Of a DNA stretch of 64,000 nucleotides, positions 26,741 through 35,880 are shown piece after piece (the stretch's first letter is position 1; each line of letters begins with the position of its first letter). Source of the stretch: JAIBBV01 sp044347745 (GTDB lineage Bacteria; Bdellovibrionota_C; UBA2361; JAFLCA01). The stretch covers positions 1 to 64,000 of the forward strand of contig JBIKUD010000012.1 of NCBI GenBank assembly GCA_044347745.1, written 5' to 3'. The position numbers and the translations under genes were made by a program. The notes under the pieces are model-generated. The model was not told where the DNA came from and ran no database searches. It saw only the letters and a list, made by a program, of their open reading frames with translations.

Positions 26741-28060
26741 CTAGTGCTTGGCTCCCTCAAACTCGAAATTTAAGCTTTCGCGCCTTGGTCGAATACCAAC
26801 TAACGCATTTCCAATTTTTCCTTTGAATTCCTCTGGGAACTTGCGGATGAATGCTTGCGCAGGCCACGAAAGCGCCTCACCAAAGGCGCAAATTGTATGC
26901 CCGGCCACTTGGCTACAGATACTTTCTACAAGCTGCACATCACCGCCCAATCCGTCGCCTTGCGCAATACGATTAAACACCTTCTCAATCCAGTGACCAC
27001 CCTCACGGCAAGGTGTGCACTGACCACAAGACTCATGAGCATAAAAATGAGCTACATTAAGGGCCGCTTCAACCATGTCTGTAGTTTCATCCATGACCAT
27101 AAACCCGCCGGAGCCGAGGTGAGACCCTGCCTTCACTAAAGATTCATAATCAATCGTCACTCCGGCAAGCTCATCGGCTCTCAGCACGGGCATCGAAGAG
27201 CCTCCCGGAATTACTCCCTTAAGCTTACGACCACCTCTGATGCCGCCACATTCCTCTTCAATAAACTGCAAGAGGGGGTACCCAAGCTCAATTTCATACA
27301 CACCCGGTTTATTGATGTGCCCAGAAGCCGAAATAAGTTTGGTGCCGGTTGACTTCCCCACTCCAATTTCTGAGTAAGCTTTTCCACCGTGCTCCAAAAT
27401 CCATGGTAATGCAGCCAGCGTTTCAGTGTTATTCACCACCGTAGGGCAATTATATAACCCAAGAGTTGCCGGGAAAAATGGCGGCTTCAGACGTGGCTGA
27501 CCTTTCTTGCCCTCAAGCGAATTGAGTAGCGCTGTTTCTTCACCACAAATATACGCACCAGCTCCACGATGAATTACCATGTGATGCGTAAATCCAGATC
27601 CAAAAATATTCTCGCCCAAGTAGCCCTTGGCGTAAGCCTCTTCAATGGCTCGCTTCATGCGAGTATACGGATAGGCGTATTCGCCACGAATGTAGGTACA
27701 AGACCATTTACTCTGTACTGCCCAAGCACAAATCAGCATTCCCTCAATCACCGCATGAGGGTCCTTTTCAAGTAGTACGCGATCTTTGAATGTGCCGGGC
27801 TCACTCTCATCGGCATTGTTAATAACGTACACGGGCTTCTGTCCGTTGCGAGGAATAAATCCCCATTTGGTACCCGCCGGGAAACCGGCTCCGCCGCGCC
27901 CGCGAAGTCCCGATGTTTTGACTTCATCTATTACCTTCAGCGGATCCATAGCCAGCACTTTTCGAATGCTGGAATAACCTCCCCGACTTTCGTAGCCCGC
28001 AAGGGTGTGCTGATCAGGATGCTGAATGTTTTTTAGAAGAATTTTTCTGTGTGTTCCCAC
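26741..28060 (-). CDS. nuoF: NADH-quinone oxidoreductase subunit F
   Basis: A 439-residue NADH-binding subunit. The glycine-rich NADH site GLRGRGGAGFPAGTKW, the FMN region NADESEPGTFKDR with RGAGAYICGEETALLNSLEG, and the [4Fe-4S] motif ESCGQCTPCREGGHW are all intact. It oxidises NADH and passes electrons to FMN and cluster N3. Its presence with NuoE and NuoG shows the enzyme is a full NADH-type complex I rather than the 11-subunit form that lacks the NADH module. Confidence 0.97.
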   Translation of the reverse strand: MGTHRKILLKNIQHPDQHTLAGYESRGGYSSIRKVLAMDPLKVIDEVKTSGLRGRGGAGFPAGTKWGFIPRNGQKPVYVINNADESEPGTFKDRVLLEKDPHAVIEGMLICAWAVQSKWSCTYIRGEYAYPYTRMKRAIEEAYAKGYLGENIFGSGFTHHMVIHRGAGAYICGEETALLNSLEGKKGQPRLKPPFFPATLGLYNCPTVVNNTETLAALPWILEHGGKAYSEIGVGKSTGTKLISASGHINKPGVYEIELGYPLLQFIEEECGGIRGGRKLKGVIPGGSSMPVLRADELAGVTIDYESLVKAGSHLGSGGFMVMDETTDMVEAALNVAHFYAHESCGQCTPCREGGHWIEKVFNRIAQGDGLGGDVQLVESICSQVAGHTICAFGEALSWPAQAFIRKFPEEFKGKIGNALVGIRPRRESLNFEFEGAKH

Positions 28061-28083
28061 CGGAAGTCCTCAACGAGTCAATT

Positions 28084-28641
28084 CTATATTACTTCAGAAA
28101 ATGTCTGGCCCTTAAGCCCCGCTCCGAGGCTATCGCGCACTGCGGAGAAACGAAGATCAGGCTGCTCTTTTTGAATACGCGTAAGCAACGCATCAAATTT
28201 TTCGACGCTTAAATTTTCAAAATAGCAGTCGTTTATCTGGCACATAGGCCCAGTGCCGCAGGAGCCTAGACACTCAACCTCTTCGTAACTCCACATTCCA
28301 TCAGAGCTTATTTCGCCGGGGTTAATTCCTAATTTTTCATGTAGATGCTTGCTTAGCTTTTTAGCTCCACACAATGCACAGGCCAGAGTGCGGCAGATTT
28401 GAACGTGGTACTTCCCCACCGGTTTTTTGTAATACATCGTGTAGAAGGTTGCCACTTCGCGCACATGCACCGGGGCGATACCCACTCGCTCCGATACCCA
28501 TAAAATCGCTTCATCGGTGACATACCCCAGCTCTTCTTGGGCAATGTACAATGCCGGCATTACGGCCGAGCGTGCGTCCGGGTATAGTTTTTTGAGTTCT
28601 TCTACTTTTTTTTCAGCTGCGGCTGACAATTGTTTACTCAT
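28084..28641 (-). CDS. nuoE: NADH-quinone oxidoreductase subunit E
   Basis: A 185-residue thioredoxin-like [2Fe-2S] subunit. Cluster ligands are in CRTLACALCG and CLGSCGTGP. I chose the ATG at 28641 (MSKQLSAAAEKK), which has AGAGG 8 bases upstream; a further in-frame ATG at 28665 overlaps the nuoD stop and adds only eight residues. It partners NuoF in the NADH module. Spacing to nuoD is 11 bases. Confidence 0.94.
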   Translation of the reverse strand: MSKQLSAAAEKKVEELKKLYPDARSAVMPALYIAQEELGYVTDEAILWVSERVGIAPVHVREVATFYTMYYKKPVGKYHVQICRTLACALCGAKKLSKHLHEKLGINPGEISSDGMWSYEEVECLGSCGTGPMCQINDCYFENLSVEKFDALLTRIQKEQPDLRFSAVRDSLGAGLKGQTFSEVI

Positions 28642-28652
28642 GTTCTGAACCT

Positions 28653-29903
28653 CTAGCGATCGCACTCGCCGCCAATCATGTTAATCATTCCAAATATGGG
28701 AACCACATCGGCGATGTTCGATCCAACAAGCATCTTGCGCATGACACCCATGTGAATAAAGGAAGGCGCACGTACATGCACTTTATAGGGACGCCCACTT
28801 CCATCAGAGATGGTGTAGAACCCAAGCTCGCCATTTCCGCCTTCAACAGGTAAATACACATCTCCGACCGGTGGCTGCACACCTTTAATCACCATCTCAA
28901 AATGGTTAATCATGCCATCAATGGAGCTGTAGACCTGATCCTTTGGTACGAGCACCACATGCGGATCGTCCACGCTAATCGGGCCCCCGGGCATCCGCTT
29001 CAATGCTTGCTCAATGATGCGCATCGACTGCTCAAGCTCAAGCATGCGCACTTGAAATCTGTCAAAATTATCTCCCTTTTCACCAAGCGGCACCTCAAAC
29101 TCAAAGTCTTCATATGATGAATATGGGAACTGCTTACGCACGTCGTAATTTACTCCCGATGCTCTACCGATTGGCCCACTCAACGAATAGGCAATCGCAT
29201 CAGCTTTTGAAATAGCTGCTACATCGCACATACGGTCTAGAAAAATTCGATTGCGGCTTAACAGGCGATCCCCATTATCAAGGTGCATGCGCACCCCAGC
29301 CAACGCTTTTTGCACGCGCTCAGCAAAACCTTCTGGGAGATCTGCCTTTAATCCTCCCACCCGAGCGTAAGAAATAGTTAGCCTTGCCCCAGTTACCTCT
29401 TCAACAAGCTCCCAAACATACTCACGAGCTTGAATCAGATAGAGCATTACGGTGAAGGCGCCAAGCTCCATGGCTGAAGCGCCAAGGCAAGTGAGATGAT
29501 CACACATGCGCGACAATTCGGACATGACAACGCGAATGTACTGACAACGTTTCGGAACTTCTATGCCCAGCAATTTTTCAATCGTTAAGCACCATCCGAT
29601 ATTATTTATAATTGGCGAAACATAGTTCAGGCGATCCGTATAAGGCATTACCTGATTGTAATCGACCTGCTCGCACATTTTTTCAAAACCACGATGCAGG
29701 TATCCAACTTCCACATCGGCATCAATAATTTTTTCGCCGGAAAGTTCAACTACGAGGCGCGCAGTGCCGTGAGTTGCAGGATGAGCCGGCCCCATGTTCA
29801 AAATCATGGTTTCGGTGTGCAAATCATCACCCAATGGCCGGGATCTAAAATGGGTGCTCACGCCCCCAGCGCCAAAATCTACATTTAGTAAATCGCTACT
29901 CAT
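28653..29903 (-). CDS. nuoD: NADH-quinone oxidoreductase subunit D
   Basis: A 416-residue 49-kDa-type subunit that builds the quinone pocket. Signatures include LNMGPAHPATHGTARLV, EVGYLHRGFEKMCE, and the C-terminal IFGMINMIGGECDR. The histidine and tyrosine regions that contact quinone (HPATHG and YTDRLNYVSP) are present. It is a separate gene from nuoC, not the CD fusion of enterobacteria. Confidence 0.97.
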   Translation of the reverse strand: MSSDLLNVDFGAGGVSTHFRSRPLGDDLHTETMILNMGPAHPATHGTARLVVELSGEKIIDADVEVGYLHRGFEKMCEQVDYNQVMPYTDRLNYVSPIINNIGWCLTIEKLLGIEVPKRCQYIRVVMSELSRMCDHLTCLGASAMELGAFTVMLYLIQAREYVWELVEEVTGARLTISYARVGGLKADLPEGFAERVQKALAGVRMHLDNGDRLLSRNRIFLDRMCDVAAISKADAIAYSLSGPIGRASGVNYDVRKQFPYSSYEDFEFEVPLGEKGDNFDRFQVRMLELEQSMRIIEQALKRMPGGPISVDDPHVVLVPKDQVYSSIDGMINHFEMVIKGVQPPVGDVYLPVEGGNGELGFYTISDGSGRPYKVHVRAPSFIHMGVMRKMLVGSNIADVVPIFGMINMIGGECDR

Positions 29904-29945
29904 GCATTACTCACTTGCTTCATTCACGCCTTGCGGCAATCAATT

Positions 29946-30554
29946 TTAGGCACGCGTCTCTTTAGGGCGCGCGCGGTTAATTTGCACCAAACTTGGTCGA
30001 TTCATTTGTGTCGCAGTATTTTGCACCTCTGGAGCGCGTAAGCGGATACGGGGCTGTTTCCCTTGCACCGGATAGTCTTTTCTCAGCGGATAACCAACAA
30101 ACTCCTCATACATGAGGATGCGGCGTAAATCGGGATGCCCCTTGAACGCTATCCCGTACATGTCCCAGACTTCACGCTCCATAAAGTTCGCGCCAGGCCA
30201 GAGCGTTACCAAAGAATCGACTTCGGGTTTTGACTCATCAACGGCAACCTTGACCCTTAGCCGGTAGCCAAAACTAAGACTCATGAGGTGATAGACCATT
30301 TCAAAGCGGTTTTCGCGCTTATCCATCCAGTCAACAGCGGTTACGCTTACAAAAAAATCGAACAAGAGTTCCGTATCCAGACGCAGGATCTGAAAAAAGT
30401 CGGTCATTTTTGCGCGGGCAACACTGACCTCGACATCTCCAAGATTGAGGCGAGCATCGAGGTATTGACCACTTAGCTTTGACTGGATGAGGGAGAGAAG
30501 CCGTGCAGCTTCTTCAGCCGCGTTTCGTGCATGGGTATTCACAGAAAAGCCCAA
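29946..30554 (-). CDS. nuoC: NADH-quinone oxidoreductase subunit C
   Basis: A 202-residue 30-kDa-type subunit. The family signature is ERENRFEMVYHL-like (here KRENRFEMVYHLMS), followed by WPGANFMEREVWDMYGIAF and GHPDLRRILMYEEFVGYPLR. The frame opens with TTG at 30554; a GTG at 30542 is an alternative, and neither has a clear ribosome site. It is the first nuo gene present: nuoA and nuoB, which normally come before it, are not upstream. Confidence 0.94.
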   Translation of the reverse strand: MGFSVNTHARNAAEEAARLLSLIQSKLSGQYLDARLNLGDVEVSVARAKMTDFFQILRLDTELLFDFFVSVTAVDWMDKRENRFEMVYHLMSLSFGYRLRVKVAVDESKPEVDSLVTLWPGANFMEREVWDMYGIAFKGHPDLRRILMYEEFVGYPLRKDYPVQGKQPRIRLRAPEVQNTATQMNRPSLVQINRARPKETRA

Positions 30555-30750
30555 AAAACTGAAAAACTTAGCCGTGTTCTAATACAAAGGTATAAACACA
30601 TGCAATACACTTACGGCAGTGGAAGCAATGCCGCCTAAAGTCAACAACCTATAAAATAACCCCGGGGAGACCTTGCGAGCATCACACCAGCGTTTTATTG
30701 TCTGCGCCTGATGCCCAAAACCGACCTCTTATCCAATTAGAACACTCCCT

Positions 30751-31350
30751 ATGTACCAAGAGCTCTCAATAGGCCAGGATGATGATCGACATGAACGTGG
30801 CCAAGCTGAGGAGTCAGTGCCAGTAATGCCCAATTCCCCCATTTTATTGAGACGAGGCCAACTAGAGGCGGCGCTTGAGGCGCTCTATACGCACTGGCGC
30901 AATGAAGTCCCTATTGTGCGCAGAGTTAATGGTGACCTCAATCCAGCCCCCAACACCGAGGCGCTAAGCGGCCTCGACATGCTGCTTGTGGAGGATATTC
31001 CGGGGATTGCCTGCCTTTACGGCTTAGAAGCTGCTCTGGCCACCGGAAGGGAAATAAACGTATTCCTGCAGCAGCGAGAACTGCAAGACGAACTAGTAGA
31101 CGCTATTCGGGCAAAACAACCACGCATTGCCCTTGTTGATGGCCTACTTGCCCGAGACGTACGGGGCTGGAATCTCGTCAAGGCACTTAAGGTAGTCATG
31201 CCTAATTTAATTTGTATTGGGTTTTCCAGTGATGAAAAGTTCTCCAAAGCTTTCCGAGACGCAGGGGCCGAGGGCTTTGTGCTCAAACGCATGGAAGAAC
31301 CAACCGTAACTATGCAAGAATTGGCAACCGAAATTGCTCCATTTTTATAA
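30751..31350 (+). CDS. Response-regulator receiver-like protein
   Basis: A 199-residue protein. After a polar N-terminus (1-70) it has a receiver-like domain: LLVEDIPGIACLYGLEAAL (beta1-alpha1 with the acidic pair), IALVDGLLARDVRGW (possible phospho-Asp in VDG), IGFSSDEKF (Ser at the Thr/Ser switch) and EGFVLKR (conserved Lys). No output domain follows, so if phosphorylated it would act through protein contacts. It is divergent from nuoC and lies just before the Trm112-like gene. The N-terminal segment is unassigned. Confidence 0.55.
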   Translation: MYQELSIGQDDDRHERGQAEESVPVMPNSPILLRRGQLEAALEALYTHWRNEVPIVRRVNGDLNPAPNTEALSGLDMLLVEDIPGIACLYGLEAALATGREINVFLQQRELQDELVDAIRAKQPRIALVDGLLARDVRGWNLVKALKVVMPNLICIGFSSDEKFSKAFRDAGAEGFVLKRMEEPTVTMQELATEIAPFL

Positions 31351-31379
31351 GTTTGGCTTTATTCAAAACGGAACGAGTT

Positions 31380-31628
31380 ATGGCAATTGATGAGCTACTG
31401 CTTAAAATTTTAGTTTGTCCCGAAACAAAACAGCCAGTGTCACTGGCTGAGCCAGCGCTCATTGAAAACATAAACCGCAAAATTGAAGCCGGGACCATAA
31501 AATCTAAAGGGGGCAGTCCGGTTGCCTCCCCCATCGATGCTGGATTAATTCGTGCAGACGGCCAAGTTTTATATCCAATTCGGGAAGACATTCCCATCAT
31601 GCTTATTGATGAAGCTATCCCGCTTTAA
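31380..31628 (+). CDS. Trm112-like small protein
   Basis: An 82-residue protein starting MAIDELLLKILVCPETKQPV, the hallmark of the Trm112/UPF0434 (YcaR) family, and ending with YPIREDIPIMLIDEAIPL (18 residues). The usual CPxC zinc motif reads CPET, so the zinc site is lost. A central insertion (IENINRKIEAGTIKSKGG) is seen in longer members. I place the start at the ATG at 31380; an upstream TTG would add a non-conserved leader. In other organisms Trm112 is a methyltransferase activator. Here a methyltransferase gene starts inside its 3' end, which is suggestive but unproven. Confidence 0.75.
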   Translation: MAIDELLLKILVCPETKQPVSLAEPALIENINRKIEAGTIKSKGGSPVASPIDAGLIRADGQVLYPIREDIPIMLIDEAIPL

Positions 31629-32778
31629 ATCTTCCAATCAATCTGAGTCAGCAGGATGCTCCTCCTGTAAAAAGGGACCTGTGGAGAATTTGTTCTTAAG
31701 CGAATCCGAGAACGTTGCCCTTGTCACCGCTGAGCTGCAACATCTGGGGTACCAAACCGAAGTAAGAGCACCACAGCTGGTGGCAAGTAACGCTGCCGGC
31801 CCGAACGGATTCAACTCGTGCTTTTGTGCTCAGCTTATCCCCGATTTTGAAGAAATTAACGCCCAATCTATTCGTGAGTGGGCTGAAGTTATATTCAATC
31901 AGCTCTGTGAAAAACTATCTGAAGGCGAGCGATGGCAACTACACATCTATGATATTCAAACACCGGACACCCAAAAGATTGGACAGCGGGCGCGATTTAT
32001 TTCAGAGCAGATTCAAACACTCTTGCAAAAAAAGCGTCGTGGGCTCAAAAAAAATCTTATTTTGCCAGTTGATGGGTCCATGCTCAAAACGACGGAAGAT
32101 TTTGTGGCTGCCTACACAAAAGTGCCTCCGCTCTCAACTGCTGCGCTCTACCAGCTTTTACTTCTCTCATCGACGCATGGAATTGCTTCCTTTGTCCCCG
32201 GCTCCAAGCGTCTTCAATTTGGCAGTGCTCTGAGCGGGTTTCCTGCCGGAGTGCTCTCAATTCCTGAAAATAAAGCGTTGCCGTCGCGTGCCTATCGCAA
32301 ACTATTGGAGGCTCAGGCCCGGTTTGGAAATTGGATTGAGGCGCAGCAAAGTTGTGTTGATTTGGGCGCCTGTCCTGGGGGCTGGTCAAGCGTGGCACTA
32401 TCTCAAGGTGCTCGAGTCATGGCCATCGACAGAAGTCCCCTCGACCCAGTGTTAATGCAACACCCAAAACTCTCCTTTGAACGCGGAGACGCATTCGCGT
32501 TTATTCCTCCACGTCCTGTTGATTGGATGATCTGCGACGTTATTGCGTATCCTGAACGGACCTTCGAACTCGTCCAAAAATGGCATCAAAAAGCGCTGTG
32601 TAAAAAGTCGATTGTAACTTTTAAATTTAAAGGCCAGCCAGATCTGAAACTCCTCAATGACGTAAGGCAGTACATGCGCGGCACTGGCCACCCATTTATG
32701 CTGCGTCAGCTTGCAAGCAATAAAAACGAAGTAATGCTCTGTGTTGACTGGACAGCCAGAGAAATTTTTCCCCAATGA
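31609..32778 (+). CDS. RlmM-like 2'-O-ribose rRNA methyltransferase
   Basis: A protein of about 390 residues with an N-terminal substrate-binding region and a C-terminal FtsJ/RrmJ-type Rossmann methyltransferase domain. The SAM motif is VDLGACPGGWSSVAL, followed by VMAIDRSPLD and DWMICDVIAYPE (catalytic Asp), TFKFKGQPDLK (catalytic Lys) and NEVMLCVDW (Glu). This matches the K-D-K-E arrangement and the DLGACPGGW signature of RlmM, which methylates C2498 of 23S rRNA. The start is uncertain: GTG 31552, ATG 31609 and GTG 31681 are in frame; the first two overlap the Trm112-like gene. Confidence 0.75.
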   Translation: MKLSRFKSSNQSESAGCSSCKKGPVENLFLSESENVALVTAELQHLGYQTEVRAPQLVASNAAGPNGFNSCFCAQLIPDFEEINAQSIREWAEVIFNQLCEKLSEGERWQLHIYDIQTPDTQKIGQRARFISEQIQTLLQKKRRGLKKNLILPVDGSMLKTTEDFVAAYTKVPPLSTAALYQLLLLSSTHGIASFVPGSKRLQFGSALSGFPAGVLSIPENKALPSRAYRKLLEAQARFGNWIEAQQSCVDLGACPGGWSSVALSQGARVMAIDRSPLDPVLMQHPKLSFERGDAFAFIPPRPVDWMICDVIAYPERTFELVQKWHQKALCKKSIVTFKFKGQPDLKLLNDVRQYMRGTGHPFMLRQLASNKNEVMLCVDWTAREIFPQ

Positions 32779-32785
32779 AGAATAA

Positions 32786-33454
32786 TTAGGCCGGGCTAAA
32801 AGTTATCAGCGACCGCTGCTCATCTAGGCCTGGCACTTCAATCGGTAGAATTTTACCATTGCTCAGCTTTAATTTGCCAAGCAGTTTAGAAACCTCACTC
32901 AGCTCTTCGTCGCTACGCTTTGATTTTAAGCACGCAATTAATCCCGTCCCTTTCACAAAAGGAGCAAGCCAAGGAAGTAGCTCTTTGAGATGCGCCACCG
33001 CTCGCGCAGTCACCACATCAAACGCATTTTTCATTCGCGAATCCTTTGCTACCTCTTCGGCTCTGCCACGCAGCACCGTGGCATTTTTTAACCCTAATTC
33101 TGCACAAGCGGCCGTTAAAAATTGAGTACGCTTCAAACTAGCTTCGAGTAAGGTTACTTGTAAGTCAGGAAATGCCAACGCAAGCGGGATTCCTGGAAAA
33201 CCGGCTCCTGTTCCAACGTCTAAGAGATTGCGAGCGCTGGCGGATTTGAGTGCGGGTGCCAGACTTAAGGAGTCTAAAAAATGATGGGTCACATATTTTT
33301 CGGCCGGAATACTAGTCAGGTTCATGCGCCCCCCCCACTCCTGTAAGAGAGCCGCAAAAAGTTGAAACAGGTCCAACTGCTTTTGGTTAAGGGCCACACC
33401 TAGTTTTTCGGCGCCAATCCCAAGTTGTGTAGTCTCAATCAGCACATTGTTCAT
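32786..33454 (-). CDS. rsmG: 16S rRNA (guanine-527-N7) methyltransferase
   Basis: A 222-residue class I methyltransferase of the RsmG/GidB family. The family pattern WGGRMNLTSI and VTHHFLDSL precedes the SAM motif LLDVGTGAGFPGIPLA; VTLLEASLKRTQFL and VTARAVAHLKELLPW follow. It modifies G527 in the 530 loop of 16S rRNA. The start overlaps the stop of the upstream methyltransferase by four bases (ATGA), so the two are translationally coupled. It is convergent with the RlmM-like gene. Confidence 0.95.
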   Translation of the reverse strand: MNNVLIETTQLGIGAEKLGVALNQKQLDLFQLFAALLQEWGGRMNLTSIPAEKYVTHHFLDSLSLAPALKSASARNLLDVGTGAGFPGIPLALAFPDLQVTLLEASLKRTQFLTAACAELGLKNATVLRGRAEEVAKDSRMKNAFDVVTARAVAHLKELLPWLAPFVKGTGLIACLKSKRSDEELSEVSKLLGKLKLSNGKILPIEVPGLDEQRSLITFSPA

Positions 33455-34692
33455 ACCCGTACTTTTTCCTCTGTGAATTCTTTTTCCCCTACACGCCTGG
33501 CAAGCATATACGTAGCAACTCCCCTTATTTTACAAAGTAACACCACCCCATAGTGCGAAATAGATGGTGAGGGCGCCGGTAATTTGAGCCTTTTTCTGAC
33601 TTCATCTGGATCTTCATCAATAGCTCTTTTTTTAATTTCAGTTCTACTATTCCAGCCGAGCTCTTTCATGCGCCGCGCTAACCGTTTTGGAGAATAACTG
33701 CCAACTTCCTGCACCTCAAAACTGCGAAGCCAAGATATAGCTGTGTGTGCGGCTCCCGAAATGCCCCAGGCTAAATCCTCATCAATCAGGCTGATACCCT
33801 GCTGATTAAAAAAGCGCCCCAAATGACCGCTGCGAATGAGAGCGGCGTGGGGCTCAAGTATATATTTCCCCGGCTCGCAGACATCACATACCACGGCATT
33901 AGAAAACTCCTGCTTTGGGATCCAGAGGAGGTTTTTATCAGCAAGGAATACTGAGCCATCTACCTTTTGGGTGTTTTTCCAAAGCGTCTGCTCAATGCAG
34001 CCATCCTCAAAACCAATCACCTCGCGGACCCAATCTCCTTGTACTCGATCGCCCACTTCAGCGGCAGGAGAAATTTTTATTCCGATCGGACCCTTCACCG
34101 GCAAATCCATCAGCCAGGATAAAGAGGGAGAATACATATCAGGTTCTTTGATTCGACTTCCATCGGCGCGGCGCCGGGAAGGATCAGCCCATAAGCCATC
34201 AAAACCAAGTACCCCTCGCTTGTTCACAAAAGTTTCGGCGTCTATCGATTCAACACTGATTGCTTGCGTGCCCGCCAACTTAAAGTTGTGTTGCGCATAA
34301 CGACTTAAGCGTTCATCAAGCTCGAGGGTGGTCACATTTTTGGCCGTGCGAGACAACGCTATTGAATCAACACCGGCCCCTGTGCAAATTTCGAGCACGT
34401 GCTGGCAACCAGAAAAAGCTACTGCGTGATGCGCAGCAACTTCAGCCCGCGAAGATTGCTCAACACTTTGACGAGTATAAAATCCTTCAGGGAATTCTAG
34501 CCCCTGTTCTCTGGCTTTTTTTCGGCCAAGGACTATTTCTGCCACCTCTCTTACCAACGCATCATTACCAGCGCCAAGCATATCCCGGAGTTTCAACACT
34601 ACGCGCGATAGATCACCCTGAGTTTGTACCCAAAGTCGTTCGCCCAAAAGCAGCGCTTGCTCCAATTCTAAGTGGTGTGGGGAATCTGGCAC
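33451..34692 (-). CDS. Class I SAM-dependent methyltransferase with THUMP-like C-terminus
   Basis: A 413-residue protein. The SAM motif is VLEICTGAGVDSIALSR (about 102-118), then VTTLELDERLSRYAQHN and DGLWADPSRRRADGSRI (the DPxRR motif of this group). The C-terminal part (about 330-400) carries VGSYSPKRLARRMKELGWN and EIKKRAIDEDPDEVRKRLKL, typical of the THUMP-like domain found in these methyltransferases. An RNA substrate is likely by analogy. It leads a two-gene operon with rsmG and is divergent from an orphan gene at 34.8 kb. Confidence 0.8.
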   Translation of the reverse strand: MPDSPHHLELEQALLLGERLWVQTQGDLSRVVLKLRDMLGAGNDALVREVAEIVLGRKKAREQGLEFPEGFYTRQSVEQSSRAEVAAHHAVAFSGCQHVLEICTGAGVDSIALSRTAKNVTTLELDERLSRYAQHNFKLAGTQAISVESIDAETFVNKRGVLGFDGLWADPSRRRADGSRIKEPDMYSPSLSWLMDLPVKGPIGIKISPAAEVGDRVQGDWVREVIGFEDGCIEQTLWKNTQKVDGSVFLADKNLLWIPKQEFSNAVVCDVCEPGKYILEPHAALIRSGHLGRFFNQQGISLIDEDLAWGISGAAHTAISWLRSFEVQEVGSYSPKRLARRMKELGWNSRTEIKKRAIDEDPDEVRKRLKLPAPSPSISHYGVVLLCKIRGVATYMLARRVGEKEFTEEKVRV

Positions 34693-34791
34693 GACCTGTG
34701 CATTCTCCGTTTAACGTAAAGGGCCCCAGACTTCAGGATGAATGTCTGGCAACCTACAGGGGCTCTTTAGTTTACTCAAGGATGACGACCT

Positions 34792-35733
34792 ATGTATACA
34801 ATTCCGGCCCTGCTTCGGCAGCAGTTAAATCAAGTAGTTGCCCCAAAATCTCAGGCCCTTGAGACCCCACAGGTAAAAGCACCGGGCGATGGGTTTGACG
34901 CTCTTATTCGCGGGATTCTCTCACCGAACCAAACAAATGAGGTCAGTGAAGAGGCACTTTTTGCCGGGCTCGTGCTGGAAAGAATTGCAAGCTTAAAGGG
35001 TGAAGAGGCGGGAAATTCCTTCGCTGCGATGCTCGAAAAACAGCGCCAGCTCAAAACAGGCAAAAACGGTTACATTTTTGAAGAGAACGCAGCCAGGGAT
35101 GCGCTCAAGGAATTCGCTGCCTCTGGCGCAATTTCAGCTGATGAAGCTGAGCAAATTCACTCACAGGCTTTTTCTGCAGCTCAGCTCGATAAGAATACAG
35201 GGTCTCTTTTTGACCACATTGGCGGCACCGGGGATCCAACCAAAGCAGTAGAAGCAATTGACGCTGCTCTCGCAAAAGCCAAACAAGTACTTGAAAAATA
35301 TGCCTCAGGTGAAATAAGCGTTCCGTCTCACGGAATCCATGACGACTATTCAGCCGCTTCCACTTTACGTTCAACAAATGCGGTCTCTAGCGCTGAGATA
35401 AATAAATCAAACCTCAGCGGCAAAAGTAATAAGCTTGATGGTGCAGATGGGTTACTTTGGAAACCAGTCTCCGAAACCCTTGGTAAAGCCATTATGATGT
35501 TGGCTCCTGAATACGCCGGACAGGTCAAGAGCATTCAACTCGTCAATAGTGAAGGTACTGTAATTGATCGCGCTCGCTATTTCTCTGGGGGCTCTGAAAT
35601 GTACCCCCGCGAAAAATGGGTATTTAAACGTCCTGGCGAAGATTATCCAAATGGCGTCAGTGTGCGAATTAAATTTAATGACGGTGAATCGCAGCTCATT
35701 AAAATTCCTAAACCTGGGCAGCGCTACGATTAG
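34792..35733 (+). CDS. Hypothetical protein, no family recognised
   Basis: A 313-residue soluble protein without signal peptide, membrane segment or cysteine. The N-terminal two thirds are helical (LVLERIASLKGEEAGNSFAA, ARDALKEFAASGAISADEAE). A Ser/Asn-rich linker (about 185-220) leads to a compact C-terminal domain of about 95 residues with beta character (VKSIQLVNSEGTVIDRARYF, NGVSVRIKFNDGESQLIKIP). CTCAAGG is found before the ATG. Base composition matches its neighbours. The position just upstream of the flagellar stator genes could hint at an envelope or motility link, but that is weak. Confidence 0.6.
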   Translation: MYTIPALLRQQLNQVVAPKSQALETPQVKAPGDGFDALIRGILSPNQTNEVSEEALFAGLVLERIASLKGEEAGNSFAAMLEKQRQLKTGKNGYIFEENAARDALKEFAASGAISADEAEQIHSQAFSAAQLDKNTGSLFDHIGGTGDPTKAVEAIDAALAKAKQVLEKYASGEISVPSHGIHDDYSAASTLRSTNAVSSAEINKSNLSGKSNKLDGADGLLWKPVSETLGKAIMMLAPEYAGQVKSIQLVNSEGTVIDRARYFSGGSEMYPREKWVFKRPGEDYPNGVSVRIKFNDGESQLIKIPKPGQRYD

Positions 35734-35772
35734 TGTGCGCGAAGCGATAAAAAACTGATCGGGAAAATAGAG

Positions 35773-35798
35773 CAGGTCACGGGTGACGGACTAGCTGG
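35773..35798 (+). repeat. 26-bp direct repeat, left copy
   Basis: Begins CAGGTCAC and ends CTAGCTGG; 22 of 26 positions match the copy at 36367-36392. The pair brackets the two protein fragments in between, about 594 bases apart. Confidence 0.5.
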
Positions 35799-35880
35799 GT
35801 AATTAATAAGGCCGTTTGCGGAGACAAATTACGGGTTACGGGCACAGGAAACTGGAGCTGCTCTTCGGAAAATACGGGCC

